Part shown: one piece after another, positions 33,927 through 35,648 of the stretch
How positions within the stretch are numbered: position 1 is the stretch's first letter
How the letters are laid out: each line of letters begins with the position of its first letter
NCBI GenBank assembly: GCA_001793235.1
Contig: MGHM01000007.1
Location: 1 to 35,648 of the forward strand
DNA length: 35,648 nucleotides
Source of the DNA: Candidatus Woesebacteria bacterium RIFCSPLOWO2_01_FULL_44_24b
GTDB taxonomy: Bacteria > Patescibacteriota > Microgenomatia > UBA8517
Reading direction: 5' to 3'
Notes under the pieces: generated by a model
The model's input: the letters and a program-made list of their open reading frames with translations, nothing else
Databases searched by the model: none
What the model was told of the DNA's origin: nothing
Program-made: the position numbers and the translations under genes

Positions 33927-35624
33927 TTATAGCTTCTCTACGTTGAAAAGCGAAGATTTTATACCGATGTAGCCTGGAGCACGTAAATTATATGCACGCT
34001 TTAGCTCTTCCCCATTCATACTCACCGACCCGTTGTTGGTGGAAAATGTTACAGTCTGAGTCGAACCGGAGTTGGCATAAACCACAGATACTCCACTAAC
34101 GCTTGTGTATCCCCCTATTCCTGAAAGCTCTCCCTTGGAAAAAGGATTTCCTCCCCAACAGTCTCCGACAGGTGAAACTCTGCCTGCGTCCCCGCCACCT
34201 TGATACAGAACCTTCCAGGCGTTTAATATATCTGCCATCTCCTCACCCGTCAGCCACGGGTGGCTCCTGCCGCAACTGACTCCCGAGCGGCTTTTGTACC
34301 AGCCTTTATAAAACCAGGGCGAGCCGGCCAGTTTTTCATAGGCGGTGCCTGGCCACTCTCCTGCGGTATCCTTAATGCCGCTCCAGCCCCACTGAGAAAT
34401 AGTAAAACCTCCTGAGGTGGAGGCAAAATAGGTCTTTGCGGCCGCGCCACCTGTGGTCATCACCCAGCCGCGAGTTGCGCGCACAGCTTCAGCCCACTTA
34501 CCGCTTTTAAGCTGTGGCTTATAAACCTGGCAGGCCTCGGTCGGGCAAATTGTTCCCGCCCCGTTATTGGTAACAGCCAAGGCGTAGCTCCTAGCCGCCA
34601 CCGCCTGGGCCTTGAGGGCCTCAAAACCGCCCTCATCGCCCCACTTTTCAGGAACTTCGTAGATGCCAAGCAAATAATTATCTTCAAAGGGAACAGTTCC
34701 ATAACCCGAAACCGTGATGCTTGCGGGTACACCGTAGCCTTTGTTGAGTGCCGCCCCCTGGTAATAAGCCGAAAGAATTGTTTCAGCAGACTGCCCCGCT
34801 TTGGAGCGGCCAAATGCTCCATACTGACTCATGCCTGTCCTGTGTGGCGCACCAAAACTAAACGCCGCAAATGCGGGCCGAAAGCCCGGGTCGCAATAAT
34901 TACTACTCCCGGGAGGCCCCGAGCACGGCTCAAGAGTCGCGGGCGTGTCCCCAATGGACGTTGAAAAGCCGCCGGCTTTAAGAGCCAAAAGCTCCTCCTG
35001 CCGGGAGGACAAATTGGCAATATGGCTTTCCACTTTTTCAATCTCGCCTCCTAAAAACTTGGCCCGCGCGTCTACCGCAGTTTGAGCCGCTGCCAAAGAG
35101 GCCTTATTTTTAGACAAGGTATCCTGGTCTTCTTTCAAGGCAATAAGCTCTGAAGCATAGCTCTCCATTACCTTCCTGTCACCATCCTGGGCACGGGTTC
35201 TGATACCGACTTCGATAAGTGCGGTCGAGGCATCCTCGGAGGACAAAAATGGAAGTAGCGGATCGTAAGTTCGGATGAATCTATAATGGCTATCCGCTTT
35301 TTCCTCAAACACCTGCCTTGTGTATGCCAGGTCCTCTTCACGTTTGGTAATTTGGGCGGCCACGTTCACAAGTTCGCTACTAACCGCGACAATTCTGGCT
35401 TTTAAGTTTTTAAGCTGAGTCTGTAAATTCGCGTACTCCTCTTTATTGGTTTCATGAGCCGGAGTCAAGGCATCAATCTCACGCTGAATTTCGGCAATTT
35501 GGCAGTCATAATCGGTGGAGGGGCACTCAGCAAAGACAGTGACTAATGAATAGTGACTAGTGAATAGTGCGACAACTAGCAATAAAAAAATTTGAAATTT
35601 GAAATTTGAAATTTGAAATTTCAT
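33927..35624 (-). CDS. SpoIID/LytB-domain secreted protein with N-terminal coiled coil
   Basis: Signal peptide, long coiled coil, GTVPFEDNYLLGIYEVPEKW…LKAQAVAARSYAL…AVRATRGWVMT…YFASTSGGFT. Confidence 0.9.
   Translation of the reverse strand: MKFQISNFKFQIFLLLVVALFTSHYSLVTVFAECPSTDYDCQIAEIQREIDALTPAHETNKEEYANLQTQLKNLKARIVAVSSELVNVAAQITKREEDLAYTRQVFEEKADSHYRFIRTYDPLLPFLSSEDASTALIEVGIRTRAQDGDRKVMESYASELIALKEDQDTLSKNKASLAAAQTAVDARAKFLGGEIEKVESHIANLSSRQEELLALKAGGFSTSIGDTPATLEPCSGPPGSSNYCDPGFRPAFAAFSFGAPHRTGMSQYGAFGRSKAGQSAETILSAYYQGAALNKGYGVPASITVSGYGTVPFEDNYLLGIYEVPEKWGDEGGFEALKAQAVAARSYALAVTNNGAGTICPTEACQVYKPQLKSGKWAEAVRATRGWVMTTGGAAAKTYFASTSGGFTISQWGWSGIKDTAGEWPGTAYEKLAGSPWFYKGWYKSRSGVSCGRSHPWLTGEEMADILNAWKVLYQGGGDAGRVSPVGDCWGGNPFSKGELSGIGGYTSVSGVSVVYANSGSTQTVTFSTNNGSVSMNGEELKRAYNLRAPGYIGIKSSLFNVEKL
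35588..35622 (-). repeat. Tandem heptanucleotide repeat (AAATTTC)n
   Basis: aaatttgaaatttgaaatttgaaatttgaaatttc, in the signal-peptide coding region. Confidence 0.85.
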
Positions 35625-35648
35625 AACCATATTATAGCAGTCCACTTC

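Noticed and set aside
1-35648. CRISPR array
   Set aside because: No regularly spaced identical repeats with unique spacers; repeats found are palindromes, tRNA fragments or simple tandems.
1-35648. Alternative genetic code (UGA recoding as in some CPR lineages)
   Set aside because: Conserved proteins end normally and contain no in-frame UGA.

Overview
The window looks like a chromosomal segment of a Candidate Phyla Radiation (Patescibacteria, probably Microgenomates-like) bacterium. This is inferred from gene content and style; no search was run. UGA behaves as a normal stop. Core genes are DnaG primase with RpoD, a DEAD-box helicase, ComF, SmpB next to ssrA (tmRNA), six tRNAs (Asn-GTT, Arg-GCG and four Ser isoacceptors GGA/CGA/GCT/TGA), and a SpoIID/LytB-domain protein. 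Accessory content includes a truncated BrnT/BrnA toxin-antitoxin locus next to a frameshifted DNA-glycosylase remnant, a DUF2283-like/nuclease-like gene pair, an XRE + YaaC-like pair, GrpB, a Cys-repeat secreted protein, and a serine-recombinase element abutting tRNA-Ser(CGA). The most unusual signal is a tRNA-Asn gene sandwiched between two single-gene GIY-YIG units. Each unit is bounded on its outer side by a duplicated fragment of that tRNA (3' end on one side, 5' end on the other), with periods of 310 and 307 bp. Two further GIY-YIG ORFs lie directly 3' of, and co-oriented with, tRNA-Ser(TGA) and tmRNA. This looks like a family of minimal, tRNA/tmRNA-associated GIY-YIG mobile units. Numerous palindromic intergenic elements are present, one of them inserted in the D-loop of the tRNA-Asn remnant.
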